A stretch of DNA of 64,000 bases, taken from positions 2,790,001-2,854,000 of the forward strand of contig NZ_JAFBBV010000001.1 in NCBI RefSeq assembly GCF_016907365.1, written 5' to 3'. Source of the stretch: Oerskovia paurometabola. Its GTDB lineage: Bacteria; Actinomycetota; Actinomycetes; Actinomycetales; Cellulomonadaceae. The notes under the pieces were generated by a model. The model saw only the letters and a program-made list of their open reading frames with translations, was not told the DNA's origin and made no database searches. Below, piece after piece: positions 29,503 through 40,083 of this stretch (its first letter is position 1; each line of letters starts with the position of its first letter). The translations under genes were made by a program, and so were the position numbers.

Positions 29503-30369
29503 GTGAGCTTCGATCGCTACGGTTCCGACGTCCTGTCCAGCGCGACCCCCGCCCCGGTCCCCCACCGCCGGCGACCTGTGTCCCGCCCTCAGCCCGCCGA
29601 GCGCGGCCTCGTCGTCGAGGACGTCGAGACCGGCTGGGTCGGCGCCGTGGTGCGCGTCGAGAAGTCCGGCGGCATGCACGTCGTCGTCCTCGAGGACCGA
29701 GCAGGTCGCACGCGCACCTTCCCCCTCGGCCCGGGCTTCTGGGTCGACGGCGAGCCCGTCGAGCTGACCGCCCCGGTGACCTCGACGGCGCCCGTCGCCC
29801 CGACGCGCACCGCGTCGGGCTCGCGGGCGGTCGCGAACGTCCGGGCGCGCGTCGCGCGCGGCAGCCGCATCTGGGTCGAGGGCAAGCACGACGCCGAGCT
29901 CGTGGAGAAGGTCTGGGGCGACGACCTGCGCATCGAGGGGGTCGTGGTCGAGCTGCTCGACGGCGTCGACAACCTCGCCGAGGCGCTCAAGGACTTCGGC
30001 CCGACGGCGGAGCGCAAGGTGGGCGTGCTCGTCGACCACCTGGTCCCCGGTAGCAAGGAGACGCGCCTGGTCGCGGAGGCCCTGCGGGGCGTGCGCCCCG
30101 GCACCGTCATGGTCCTGGGCCACCCCTACGTCGACGTGTGGCAGGCCGTTCGGCCCGAGCGCGTGGGACTCGACGTGTGGCCCGTGATCGAGCGTGGCAC
30201 CGAGTGGAAGCGCGGCATCCTGCGCGAGCTCGGCTGGCCGGCGGCCGAGCAGGCCGACGTCGCCCGCGGCTGGCAGCGCATCCTCGGGACCGTGCGCACC
30301 TACGCCGACCTCGAACCGTCGCTGCTCGGCCGTGTCGAGGAGCTCATCGACTTCGTGACGGCCGACTGA
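29503..30369 (+). CDS. DUF3097 family protein with TOPRIM-like region
   Basis: 288 residues, an actinobacterial family without established function. An N-terminal region of about 95 residues (GWVGAVVRVEKSGGMHVVVL, small beta fold) precedes a C-terminal region that reads like a TOPRIM domain: IWVEGKHDAELVEKVWG with the acidic start, and VGVLVDHLVPGSKETRL for the second acidic block, as in RNase M5 or primase-like TOPRIM proteins. GTG 29503 (VSFDRYG) is used; no better start exists in frame. A nucleic-acid role is inferred from the TOPRIM resemblance only. A strong terminator follows. Confidence 0.82.
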   Translation: MSFDRYGSDVLSSATPAPVPHRRRPVSRPQPAERGLVVEDVETGWVGAVVRVEKSGGMHVVVLEDRAGRTRTFPLGPGFWVDGEPVELTAPVTSTAPVAPTRTASGSRAVANVRARVARGSRIWVEGKHDAELVEKVWGDDLRIEGVVVELLDGVDNLAEALKDFGPTAERKVGVLVDHLVPGSKETRLVAEALRGVRPGTVMVLGHPYVDVWQAVRPERVGLDVWPVIERGTEWKRGILRELGWPAAEQADVARGWQRILGTVRTYADLEPSLLGRVEELIDFVTAD

Positions 30370-30394
30370 GGCCCCGCGTCCGGGACGACGTACC

Positions 30395-30431
30395 GAGGGC
30401 GCGTCCTGGGTCTCCCCCAGGACGCGCCCTC
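30395..30431. terminator. Bidirectional terminator between DUF3097 and DUF4870 genes
   Basis: A 16-bp perfect stem (30395-30410 with 30416-30431, arm GAGGGCGCGTCCTGGG) with a 5-nt loop TCTCC. It lies between convergent stops, without a U-tract. Confidence 0.85.
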
Positions 30432-30445
30432 TGCGGCTCGTCGGC

Positions 30446-30997
30446 CTACTTCACGATCTTCACGTCGACCGGGTAGCTGGTCGGACGGCCGTTGCTGACG
30501 GCCTGGAACGCGATGATGCTGAACACGAGCGACGTCACCCAGACGCCGAAGACCACCAGTCCGGACAGGAAGCCCGGGAGCACCCAGTTCGCGGCGAGCA
30601 GGACGAGGGCCACGGGGATCTGGAAGTTGAGCGCCTTCTTGGCCTCGACGTCCACGACGTGGCTGCGCTCGCGGAAGACGAGCCAGATCACGAGCGGTGC
30701 GAGGAACCCGAGGATCCCACCCAGGAGGTGGGACAGGCTCGCCCACGTCTTGGTGTCGGCAGGCGAGAGAGGGGAAGCCGGGGCCCCCTGGTAGCCCGGC
30801 GGCGGGTACTGGCCCTGGGGTGGGTACTGGCCCTGCTGGCCCGCGGGAGGGCCGTACGAGGCCTGCTGACCTGCCCATCCCTGCTGGCCGGGCTGGCCGG
30901 GTTGCCCAGGCTGGGCTCCTGGCGTGCCGTGCTGGTCCGTCGGGGGCACGTACTGCCCGTAGTCGGGGACCTGGTCGGAAGGGTTCTGGCTGCTCAT
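30446..30997 (-). CDS. DUF4870 domain membrane protein
   Basis: 183 residues: a Gln/Pro/Gly-rich N-terminus (about 1-75, with PGQPGQPGQQG and YPPQGQYPPPG), then a DUF4870 domain with about three hydrophobic segments. Domain signatures are WASLSHLLGGILGFLAPLVI, FRERSHVVDVEAKKALNFQI and a final PTSYPVDVKIVK. Function unknown. Such proteins often lie near secretion or envelope genes. Together with the 31210-32310 gene it forms a pair of disordered Pro-rich membrane proteins, each with its own terminator. Confidence 0.85.
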   Translation of the reverse strand: MSSQNPSDQVPDYGQYVPPTDQHGTPGAQPGQPGQPGQQGWAGQQASYGPPAGQQGQYPPQGQYPPPGYQGAPASPLSPADTKTWASLSHLLGGILGFLAPLVIWLVFRERSHVVDVEAKKALNFQIPVALVLLAANWVLPGFLSGLVVFGVWVTSLVFSIIAFQAVSNGRPTSYPVDVKIVK

Positions 30998-31142
30998 CGG
31001 GGCCTCTCTACGGACGGACCGGACCGTTCAGGACGGACCGGGCGCCTCACGCTAGCCGGTCCGGCGCACCCGCGGCCACCGTGCCCGTCACCCGACCGAA
31101 CCGGTTCACCCGGCAGACACCCGGCGCTCGCCCGTGGGCAGA

Positions 31143-31195
31143 CGACGACGGGCCGTCCCGCCCCCGAGATGGGGGTGCGGCACGGCCCGTCGTCG
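31143..31195. terminator. Terminator of the 31210-32310 gene
   Basis: A 14-bp perfect outer stem (31143-31156 with 31182-31195, arm CGACGACGGGCCGT) and an inner CCCCC/GGGGG stem. It lies 14 nt past the TGA of the minus-strand gene. Confidence 0.78.
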
Positions 31196-31209
31196 GGAAC
31201 GGTGCGAGG

Positions 31210-32310
31210 TCAGACGGGCTGCTCGTCCACCAGACGCCGGTAGGCGTAGGCGACCGCGATGTACGACAGCGGGATCGTGACCAGTAGGCCGACGAAGCAG
31301 ACCAGGAATCCCAGGATGTTGATCCCGAAGAGCGCCAGGAGCAGCAGGAAGACCGACCCGAAGTTCTTCGCGACGAGCGACCAGCTGGACTTGATCGCGG
31401 TGATCGCGTCCTGCTCCTTGTCGAGGGTGAAGTAGTAGACGAACGCCGAGAAGATCGCGACCGCGATCCCGGGCAGGATGCACAGGATCGTGCCGATGAT
31501 CGTCATGACGGCCACGAGGAAGGCGGCCAGCAGGACGTTGCCGACGTTGGCGATCCGGAAGAACGCCGAGACGTCGGGCTTGCGGCCCTGGGTCTCGTCC
31601 AGAGCGCCTCGGGAGTAGAACGCGGCGATCAGGTAGCTGATGATCACGCCGATGATCGTCAGCAGGACGCCGACGAAGCTCAGCCCCAGCGCCTCGGCCA
31701 TGTTCGTGTCCGAGAACCCGTCGGTGCGGTAGTCGGTGAACCGGTCGAACCCGCCCGAGATCCAGTTGAAGACCGCATTGATCACCAGGAAGATCAAGGC
31801 CGCGAGGATCCACGGCCACGGGTTGGCCCAGAACTTCTTCCACCCGAAACCGATCGCGTCACCCACCGAGAACGGGGCAGCACCCGCGTACGCCGGCTGG
31901 CCTGGCGGCGGGTAGGCGCCAGCGGGCGGCGGGTACGCACCTGAGGGCGGCGGGTAGGCGCCAGCGGGCGGCGGGTACGGAGGCTGCTGGCCGCCGGCGG
32001 GAGCGCCGTAGGGCTCTGCCGGGGGCGGGGTCGGGGCGCCGTACGGCGGCGCGGCCGGAGGACCTGGCTGCGCCGGCGGGGTCGGCTGGGCGGGTGGCGT
32101 GGGCTGAGCCGGTGGCGTCGGCTGGGCGGGCGGCTGGGTGGGCGGCTGCGTCGGCGGCGTCACCGGGGGCTGGGCAGGCGGCTGGCTCGGCGGTACCGGA
32201 TCGGACGGCGGTGGTGCGGCGGCGCCCGGGTCCGGAGTGCTCGCGTACGGGTTCTGGGGCGTCGGCTCGTTCTCTTCCGGCGGCGGCCCGCCTGCGGTGT
32301 TGTCGCTCAT
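31210..32310 (-). CDS. Proline-rich integral membrane protein
   Basis: 366 residues. The first 145 residues are low-complexity, with repeated PPAQPT and AGAYPPP units. The remainder holds about six hydrophobic segments (WPWILAALIFLVINAVFNWI, SFVGVLLTIIGVIISYLIAA, LLAAFLVAVMTIIGTILCIL, IAVAIFSAFVYYFTLD, VFLLLLALFGINILGFLVCF), reminiscent of DUF975/glycerophosphodiester-phosphodiesterase membrane domains. ATG 32310 has GAGGGA 6 nt upstream. Function unknown. The Pro-rich tail may bind SH3-like or cytoskeletal partners, which is inference. Confidence 0.7.
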   Translation of the reverse strand: MSDNTAGGPPPEENEPTPQNPYASTPDPGAAAPPPSDPVPPSQPPAQPPVTPPTQPPTQPPAQPTPPAQPTPPAQPTPPAQPGPPAAPPYGAPTPPPAEPYGAPAGGQQPPYPPPAGAYPPPSGAYPPPAGAYPPPGQPAYAGAAPFSVGDAIGFGWKKFWANPWPWILAALIFLVINAVFNWISGGFDRFTDYRTDGFSDTNMAEALGLSFVGVLLTIIGVIISYLIAAFYSRGALDETQGRKPDVSAFFRIANVGNVLLAAFLVAVMTIIGTILCILPGIAVAIFSAFVYYFTLDKEQDAITAIKSSWSLVAKNFGSVFLLLLALFGINILGFLVCFVGLLVTIPLSYIAVAYAYRRLVDEQPV

Positions 32311-32486
32311 CGTGATCCCTCGGGTCGGCGGGGTGCGGCAAGCCACACTGTGAACGGACTGTGACGATCGAACATTTCACAGATCACCCTCCACGATGGG
32401 GCGTTCGGTCCATTCCCGCCACAGGAAGCGCAGCCCACAGGAAGCGCGGCCCGCGCGAAGCGCCGCCCGTCGGCGCCCCCGCGGCG

Positions 32487-34571
32487 TCAGGAACCGCGGA
32501 GCGCGGCCGCCTGCGTGAGACCGCCCGCGACGACCCCCGCGTAGAGCGAGGCGCCCTCGCCCGTGGGGTGCACGCCGTCGGGCCCGAGGAGCGCAGGCTG
32601 AGCCCCGACCGCGCCGCTCCAGTCCGCGACCACGACGTTCCCCCAGCGCTGGGACGCGCCGACGAGCTCGGCGTTCGTGACGGGCACCCAGGACCTGTCG
32701 GCGTACCCCGTGACGAGCACGACCGTGTGGTCGGGGCCGATCGCGGCGAGGACCCTGTCCATCATCGCGGCGTCCACCGTGCTGTTGGTCCCGAGCGAGA
32801 GGACGACGTACGGCCGGAGGTTTCCCGCCGCGCGGACGGCGTCGACGAGACCGACGGCGTCCTTCATCTGGCGGGCCACGGCGCCGTCGATCAGCACGCC
32901 GGGGAGCGAGGTGGTCAGGGCCGGTGCGCTCGCGAGCGTGACCGAGTCGCCGATGATCGTGACCTGGTCGCCGGGCGGGGGCGTCGGGGCGACGGCCGGG
33001 GCCGGCGCTTGCGGCGCGGCAGGCTCTGCGGGCACCGGGGCCACCTCCGGGGCCGGTTCCGCCGCGGCGGCGCCACCGGGCTGCTGGGTCTGCGCGGCGA
33101 CCTCCTGTCCCGCGCGGATCTGCGCCTCGAGAGACGACGTCGCGGGGGCACGCACGAAGCCCGTGACCGCGAGCCCGACGACGACCACGACGCCACCGAC
33201 CGTGAGCCACCCGCGGACGGGCAACGGGTTGCGACCCGATGCGCCCCGTCGGAGCCACGCCACCACGGTTCGCACGTAGCCGCCCAGACCACGCCCCATG
33301 ACGGGGCGCTCGACGTACCGGTAGGACAGCGCCGCAGCACCGAACGTCACGACGGTCGCGGCGAGCGCGACCCACGGGCCGGGGCTCGCGTACAGCCCAC
33401 CGCCCCCGGCGAGCGCGGCGGCCAGGACGAAGACCGGCCAGTGCCACAGGTACAGGCCGTACGAGCGCGCGCCCACCCAGCCCACCGGCCCCCGGTCCAG
33501 ATGCTTGCCGAGGCCCGGTGCGTGCAGCACGAGGTTGACGACCCCCGCCGTCGCGAGCGACACGGCGAAGAGGCCGCCCCGGTAGGTGAAGCCGTCGTCC
33601 CACGGCATCCAGAACATTGCCGCGACCAGGACGACCGCGCCCGCGATCCCCGTGGCGGCGACGAACAGGGTTCCCTTGCGCGTCGTGGTCCGCGGCGACT
33701 CCCGGACGAGGGTGGGGCGTCCGGTGCGCAGGTGCCAGAAGGCCAGGAACGCACCGATCATCAGCCCGAACAGGTGGGTGTCGGTACCGAAGTAGACCCG
33801 TGTCGGGTCCGTGCCGGGTGAGTAGAGGAACGCCATCGCGACGGCCGATCCCCCGGCCAGCACGCCCGCCAGGACCAGTGCCCTGCGCCGCGTGATCCGC
33901 AGCGCGAGCACGGCGAGGACCACGAGCGGCCACACCAGGTAGAACTGCTCCTCGACCGCGAGCGACCACAGGTTCGCGAAGATCTGCGGTGCCAGCCCCC
34001 CGGAGTACGTGCTGCCCTGGGCGATGTAGACCCAGTTGCTCGTGAACGTGGCCGCTCCCGCCACCTGCGCCCCGATCCCCACCAGGAGATCACCCCCGAC
34101 GAGCCCCGCGGCAGCCGTGCACACCAGGACGACCAGGCCCAGCGCCGGCAGGAGCCTGCGGGCTCGCCGGACCCAGAACCGGGACAAGGACACGGCCCGC
34201 CGGGCACGGAACTCCCGGACCAGGAGCGTCGTGATGAGGAACCCGGAGAGCACGAAGAAGATGTCGACGCCCACGTACCCGCCGGGCAGGACCTGGGGGG
34301 CGAAGTGGAAGACCATGACCGAGAGCACGGCCAGCGCGCGCAGCCCGTCGAGCCCGGCGATCCGCCGGTACCGGACCGTCGGTCGCACCGGTCGCGACGG
34401 GCGGTGGCCGTCGGGGGCCGGTGGGTTCTGCGGCGGGGGCCCGACGAGGGACCTGTCCGGCGAGTCGAGGTCGAGGTCGGCAGGTCGCAGTCGCTGCCAC
34501 ACGTCGACGCGGTCGGTCGAGGTCCTGGCCGCTCCGGCCTGCGCCCGAGCCGACTGTCCTACCGTCGTCAC
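32487..34571 (-). CDS. Acyltransferase 3 (OafA/YrhL-type) fused to SGNH-like domain
   Basis: 694 residues. After about 60 cytoplasmic residues comes an acyltransferase-3 membrane domain (about 70-400) with GLDGLRALAVLSVMVFHF (catalytic-type His), GGYVGVDIFFVLSGFLIT and LWSLAVEEQFYLVWPL. A transmembrane linker rich in Pro/Ala follows, then an extracytoplasmic SGNH-like domain (about 535-694) with IIGDSVT (nucleophile Ser), SLGTNST (Asn) and GPDGVHPTGEG (Asp/His). The layout is that of O-acetyltransferases modifying cell-wall glycans or peptidoglycan; the acceptor cannot be assigned. GTG 34571 overlaps the hemW stop (GTGA). Confidence 0.88.
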   Translation of the reverse strand: MTTVGQSARAQAGAARTSTDRVDVWQRLRPADLDLDSPDRSLVGPPPQNPPAPDGHRPSRPVRPTVRYRRIAGLDGLRALAVLSVMVFHFAPQVLPGGYVGVDIFFVLSGFLITTLLVREFRARRAVSLSRFWVRRARRLLPALGLVVLVCTAAAGLVGGDLLVGIGAQVAGAATFTSNWVYIAQGSTYSGGLAPQIFANLWSLAVEEQFYLVWPLVVLAVLALRITRRRALVLAGVLAGGSAVAMAFLYSPGTDPTRVYFGTDTHLFGLMIGAFLAFWHLRTGRPTLVRESPRTTTRKGTLFVAATGIAGAVVLVAAMFWMPWDDGFTYRGGLFAVSLATAGVVNLVLHAPGLGKHLDRGPVGWVGARSYGLYLWHWPVFVLAAALAGGGGLYASPGPWVALAATVVTFGAAALSYRYVERPVMGRGLGGYVRTVVAWLRRGASGRNPLPVRGWLTVGGVVVVVGLAVTGFVRAPATSSLEAQIRAGQEVAAQTQQPGGAAAAEPAPEVAPVPAEPAAPQAPAPAVAPTPPPGDQVTIIGDSVTLASAPALTTSLPGVLIDGAVARQMKDAVGLVDAVRAAGNLRPYVVLSLGTNSTVDAAMMDRVLAAIGPDHTVVLVTGYADRSWVPVTNAELVGASQRWGNVVVADWSGAVGAQPALLGPDGVHPTGEGASLYAGVVAGGLTQAAALRGS

Positions 34572-35974
34572 CCGTCAGTCAGCTCCCGTACCACCGTGTC
34601 CGCCAGCAGCCGCCCTCGCAGGGTCAGGACCCCGCGGCCACGGATCGCCGCCTTGCCGTCGAGGAGGCCTGCCGCGACCATGCCGGCCACGTTGCGCCGA
34701 CCCACCTCGGTAAGGACGCTCAGGTCCAGTCCTTCTCGCAGGCGCACGCCGAGCATGACGCGCTCGAGATGGGCCTCGGCCACCGTCAGGAGCTCCCGGC
34801 CGGCCGCCGGGCTGCTGCCCGCCTCGAGCAACGCCGCATAGCGCCGCGGGTGCTTCACGTTCCACCATCGCACGCCCTCGCGGCCGCCCGACGCAGGCTG
34901 GGCCGAGTCGTCGGCCGAGTCGTCGGACGCGTCCTGGAGATCCTCGGAGAGCCCCTCGGGGGCCGCCGAGCCACCTGTACGGTTCGATGCTCCGCCGATG
35001 TACGAGTGCGCCCCGGGGCCGATCCCCCACCAGTCCTCACCGCGCCAGTACGCCAGGTTGTGGCGGCACACGAACGCGGGGTCCGCCCCGACGTCCCCGG
35101 GGGCACCGTCGCCCTCAGCCCGCCTCGCCCAGTTGCTGACCTCGTACCACTCGAGCCCGGCCGCGGTGAGCAGCTCGTCCGCGAGCTCGTACTTCTCGGC
35201 CTGGTCGTCCTCGCTCGGCAACGAGATGTCCCCACGTCGCACCTGCGCGGCCATCTTCGTCCCCTGCTCGACCACGAGCGCGTACGCCGACACGTGATCG
35301 ACACCGGTCGCGAGCGCTGCCTCGAGGCTCGTGCGCCAGTCGTCGATGCTCTCGCCGGGGGTCCCGTAGATCAGGTCGAGGGACACCGCGAGGCCCGCGT
35401 CGCGCGCCCAGCGCACCACGTCAGGGATGCGCCGCGGGTCGTGGGTCCGTTCGAGCGTCGCGAGCACGCGGGGCACGGCCGACTGCATCCCGAACGACAC
35501 CCTCGTGAAACCCGCCTCCGCGAGCTCGGCGAGCGACTCGGGGGTCACCGAGTCGGGGTTCGCCTCGGTCGTGACCTCGGCGCCCGGCGCCAGGCCCCAC
35601 GCCTCGCGCACGCCCGCGAGCATGCGCCCCAGGTCGCCGGCCGGCAGCAGCGTCGGGGTGCCGCCGCCCACGAACACGGTCGAGACCGGGCGCGACGCCA
35701 GCCCGGCGCGGTCCATGACCCGGGCCGCCAGGTCGATCTCGCGCAGCGCCGTGTCCGCGTAGGAGGCCTGGCTCGCACCGCCGCCCAGCTCGGAGGCCGT
35801 GTAGGTGTTGAAGTCGCAGTAACCGCAGCGCACGGTGCAGAACGGCACGTGCAGGTACACGCCGAAGTCACGACCCGCGTGGTCGTCCGCCCCCGCACCA
35901 GGAACCGCACCCACCCACGCGGGGAGAGCGCCGTCGTCGGGCACGGGGATGCCGTCCGGGAGAGCCGGACTCAT
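34568..35974 (-). CDS. hemW: Radical SAM heme chaperone HemW
   Basis: 468 residues, a radical-SAM protein that inserts heme, formerly named coproporphyrinogen oxidase-like. Seen: YLHVPFCTVRCGYCDFN with the CxxxCxxC cluster motif (near residue 45-52), FVGGGTPTLLP, TTEANPDSVTPE, RVSFGMQS and GIGPGAHSYIGG. The CxxxCxxC is followed by aspartate (CDF), as in HemW rather than HemN. ATG 35974. About 75 bp downstream of lepA on the same strand, the usual actinobacterial lepA-hemW order. Confidence 0.93.
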   Translation of the reverse strand: MSPALPDGIPVPDDGALPAWVGAVPGAGADDHAGRDFGVYLHVPFCTVRCGYCDFNTYTASELGGGASQASYADTALREIDLAARVMDRAGLASRPVSTVFVGGGTPTLLPAGDLGRMLAGVREAWGLAPGAEVTTEANPDSVTPESLAELAEAGFTRVSFGMQSAVPRVLATLERTHDPRRIPDVVRWARDAGLAVSLDLIYGTPGESIDDWRTSLEAALATGVDHVSAYALVVEQGTKMAAQVRRGDISLPSEDDQAEKYELADELLTAAGLEWYEVSNWARRAEGDGAPGDVGADPAFVCRHNLAYWRGEDWWGIGPGAHSYIGGASNRTGGSAAPEGLSEDLQDASDDSADDSAQPASGGREGVRWWNVKHPRRYAALLEAGSSPAAGRELLTVAEAHLERVMLGVRLREGLDLSVLTEVGRRNVAGMVAAGLLDGKAAIRGRGVLTLRGRLLADTVVRELTDG

Positions 35975-36050
35975 GCCCGCCCCCCGGACGCCGCGGAGCG
36001 CGCGGCCCCCGGCACATCGAGGACCACGCGCTCACGAGAAGAACGGCACC

Positions 36051-37973
<1,923 letters not shown>

Positions 37974-38237
37974 CGGGGGTGCGCTCCTGTGGTGGGTCAA
38001 GACGGGGCGGCGGACGGCGCCCGCCCCTGCGGATCGGTGCTCGACGACGGAGCGTGAGCCGCCGGGACGTGCCCGGCAGGTCGCTGGTCGTCGCACGCAG
38101 GGTCGGACAGCAACCACCATTGTCCCACGACCCCGCGCGGCCGAGGCTCACGCGACCGTCCGGAGCGGGACGCGCGGCCACCGTGCCCGCCGCTGGGCAC
38201 GCTCCTGCCCGCTGCCCCGTCCCGGTAGATTGCGGGC

Positions 38238-38930
38238 GTGGCTCAGAACAAGTGGATCTCCCTGCTCACGGACGCGGCGCGCGCGATCCTCGGCGCGCTC
38301 GGCGGCTCGTCCCGCGCGGGCGGCACGTCCGGGAGCGGTCCGGGCACGTCCCGCAAGCCCTCCGGCCCGACGGCGTCGGGCACCCCGCGCGGAGTGGCGC
38401 CACGCCCGCGGACGGGAGCGACGGCGTCGGGCACGCGCGCGCCGAAGCCCGGACCCCAGGCGGGGGGCCGCGGGTCTGGCAGCCCCGCGGGCCCCGCGAG
38501 CGCGCGCGGACCCCGGCCCACGGGCAGCTACCCCGGCGACTTCACGGGCCGTGTGCGGGCCGAGTACTCTCCCCAGCTCGACGGCGACCCGGACCCCGGC
38601 GAGATCGTCTGGACCTGGGTGCCCTACGAGGAGGACTTCTCCCAGGGCAAGGACCGGCCCGTGCTGCTCGTCGGGCGCGACGGCGACTGGCTGCTCGCGA
38701 CCATGCTGTCGAGCAAGGACCACTCACGCGACGCCGCCGACGAGGCGCGCTGGGGGCGGCACTGGCTCGACATCGGCTCGGGCCCGTGGGACTCCCGCGG
38801 CCGCGACAGCGAGGTGCGCCTCGACCGGGTGATCCGCGTCGACCCCGGCGCGGTGCGCCGCGAGGGCGCCGTCATGGACCGGCGCACGTTCGAGACGATC
38901 GTCCGTGAGATGGGTCGGATCCAGGGCTGA
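38238..38930 (+). CDS. PemK/MazF-like (type II toxin fold) protein
   Basis: 230 residues. The first 100 are disordered and rich in Gly/Ser/Pro/Arg. The C-terminal part (about 105-230) resembles the PemK/MazF fold: GEIVWTWVPYEEDFSQGKDRPVLLVGRDGDWLLATMLSSKDH, where the start of the fold and the RP(V)LLVG strand match. No antitoxin-like gene is adjacent, and this gene recurs near lepA/rpsT in related actinobacteria. A housekeeping RNA-related role is therefore as likely as toxicity. GTG 38238 with weak ribosome site. It is divergent from lepA. Confidence 0.75.
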   Translation: MAQNKWISLLTDAARAILGALGGSSRAGGTSGSGPGTSRKPSGPTASGTPRGVAPRPRTGATASGTRAPKPGPQAGGRGSGSPAGPASARGPRPTGSYPGDFTGRVRAEYSPQLDGDPDPGEIVWTWVPYEEDFSQGKDRPVLLVGRDGDWLLATMLSSKDHSRDAADEARWGRHWLDIGSGPWDSRGRDSEVRLDRVIRVDPGAVRREGAVMDRRTFETIVREMGRIQG

Positions 38931-39029
38931 CGGGCGCGCACGGGCGACGTCCGTGGGCACCCGTACGGCGCGATGGCAGGCCGTGCCGAGCCGGAGGTGA
39001 GCATTCTGGCCGATCTCGCGGTCGGCTGG

Positions 39030-39119
39030 TAGTCTAGGTGGCTGCGTGTCCGCCCAGGTCGGCGGGCACAGTTCCAGCTCCTCTCCAAGGGTTCCCCACC
39101 CCCAGTCCCGGAGCTGGAA
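39030..39119 (+). promoter_or_regulatory. rpsT promoter -10 and structured leader
   Basis: TAGTCT (39030-39035) is a likely -10, giving a leader of about 130 nt. Within it are a stem GTGTCCGCC/GGCGGGCAC (39046-39054/39061-39069, one G-T pair) and a perfect 10-bp stem TTCCAGCTCC/GGAGCTGGAA (39072-39081/39110-39119). A leader of this kind suits S20 autoregulation, but an S20 binding site has not been shown. Confidence 0.5.
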
Positions 39120-39173
39120 TCGCCCTCTACGACCTATTCGATCGCTTCGGCGAACACACCAGAAAGTCCACAC

Positions 39174-39434
39174 GTGGCAAACATCAAGTCTCAGATCAAG
39201 CGCATCAAGACGAACGAGAAGGCTCGTCTGCGCAACAAGGCCGTCAAGTCGGAGCTCAAGACGAACGTTCGCCGCGTTCGCGAGGCCGTCGCCGCCGGTG
39301 ACAAGGAGGCCGCTGCCAGCGCCCTCGCCACCGCGTCGAAGAAGCTCGACAAGGCAGTCTCCAAGGGTGTCATCCACCAGAACCAGGCTGCGAACCGCAA
39401 GTCGGCTCTGTCGAAGGCCGTCAACGCTCTCTGA
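39174..39434 (+). CDS. rpsT: 30S ribosomal protein S20
   Basis: 86-residue primary 16S rRNA-binding protein of the small subunit body. Seen: [20 protein letters not shown] start, [15 protein letters not shown] and the C-terminal [19 protein letters not shown] helix. The composition is Lys/Ala-rich as expected. GTG 39174; codon use is strongly biased as in other ribosomal genes. It is monocistronic with a hairpin terminator. Confidence 0.98.
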   Translation: MANIKSQIKRIKTNEKARLRNKAVKSELKTNVRRVREAVAAGDKEAAASALATASKKLDKAVSKGVIHQNQAANRKSALSKAVNAL

Positions 39435-39501
39435 GCGTGACACTCCCTTCCACGCGTGACCTTGTGCGCCCCTGATCCACCTCGGGCTGCACGGTGAACG
39501 T

Positions 39502-39540
39502 CGAGAGGCGCTGCTCCCTTCCACGGGGCAGCGCCTCTCG
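39502..39540. terminator. Terminator of rpsT / GNAT gene
   Basis: A 13-bp perfect stem (CGAGAGGCGCTGC, 39502-39514, with 39528-39540) lies between convergent stops at 39434 and 39565. Confidence 0.82.
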
Positions 39541-39564
39541 TGCGTCCGGGGGCGGGTCGCCCCG

Positions 39565-40083
39565 TCAGGCGCGGCCCGTGCCCAGCTCGGCCCGCAGGAG
39601 CACGCCGCTCCCGCCCGTGAACCGGATCGTGTGGAACGAGGCCGCACGCGCCACCTCGCGGAACCCCAGGTCCTCGTGCAGCGCGAGCGAGGCGACGTTG
39701 GTCGCGTTCACGACGCAGCAGACGAAGCCCGCCCGCTCGGCCACCCAGTCCGTGCGCGCCCGGGTCAGTGCGCTCCCGACGCCGCGACGGCGTGAGGCCG
39801 GGTCGACCGTGACACCTCCGAGGTAGTGGCCGACCGGCGCCGGGCCGTCCGCGTACGACCACCAGTGGGTCTTCGCCCAGCCCACGACCTCCTCGCCCAC
39901 GGTCGCGACGACCACGACCCGTTCCCGGTCGGCCAGGGCGAGCACGAGCTGCTCCCGGTCCGTCCCGCGACGGGCACGGCGCTCGATCCTGGCGACGGCG
40001 TCCAGGTCGTCCTGGGTCGCGGGCCGCACGTGCACTCCAGGACCCGTGTCCTGGCCCGGCACGGCGCGTCCCTGGGGACTCAT
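39565..40083 (-). CDS. GNAT-family N-acetyltransferase
   Basis: 172 residues with the Gcn5-related fold. Seen: VHVRPATQDDLDAVARIERRA at the start, GGVTVDPASRRRGVGSALTR (motif A, acetyl-CoA pyrophosphate loop RRRGVG), and NATNVASLALHEDLGFREV (motif B). The acceptor is unknown. ATG 40083 overlaps the holA stop (ATGA). Confidence 0.88.
   Translation of the reverse strand: MSPQGRAVPGQDTGPGVHVRPATQDDLDAVARIERRARRGTDREQLVLALADRERVVVVATVGEEVVGWAKTHWWSYADGPAPVGHYLGGVTVDPASRRRGVGSALTRARTDWVAERAGFVCCVVNATNVASLALHEDLGFREVARAASFHTIRFTGGSGVLLRAELGTGRA

Noticed and set aside
32360..32381. CRP-like site TGTGA ... TCACA upstream of the 32310 gene
   Set aside because: The spacer is 12 nt instead of 6, so it does not fit the CRP/GlxR consensus.
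38238..38930. Complete toxin-antitoxin module
   Set aside because: No small antitoxin-like gene lies on either side. Only the PemK/MazF-like component is present.
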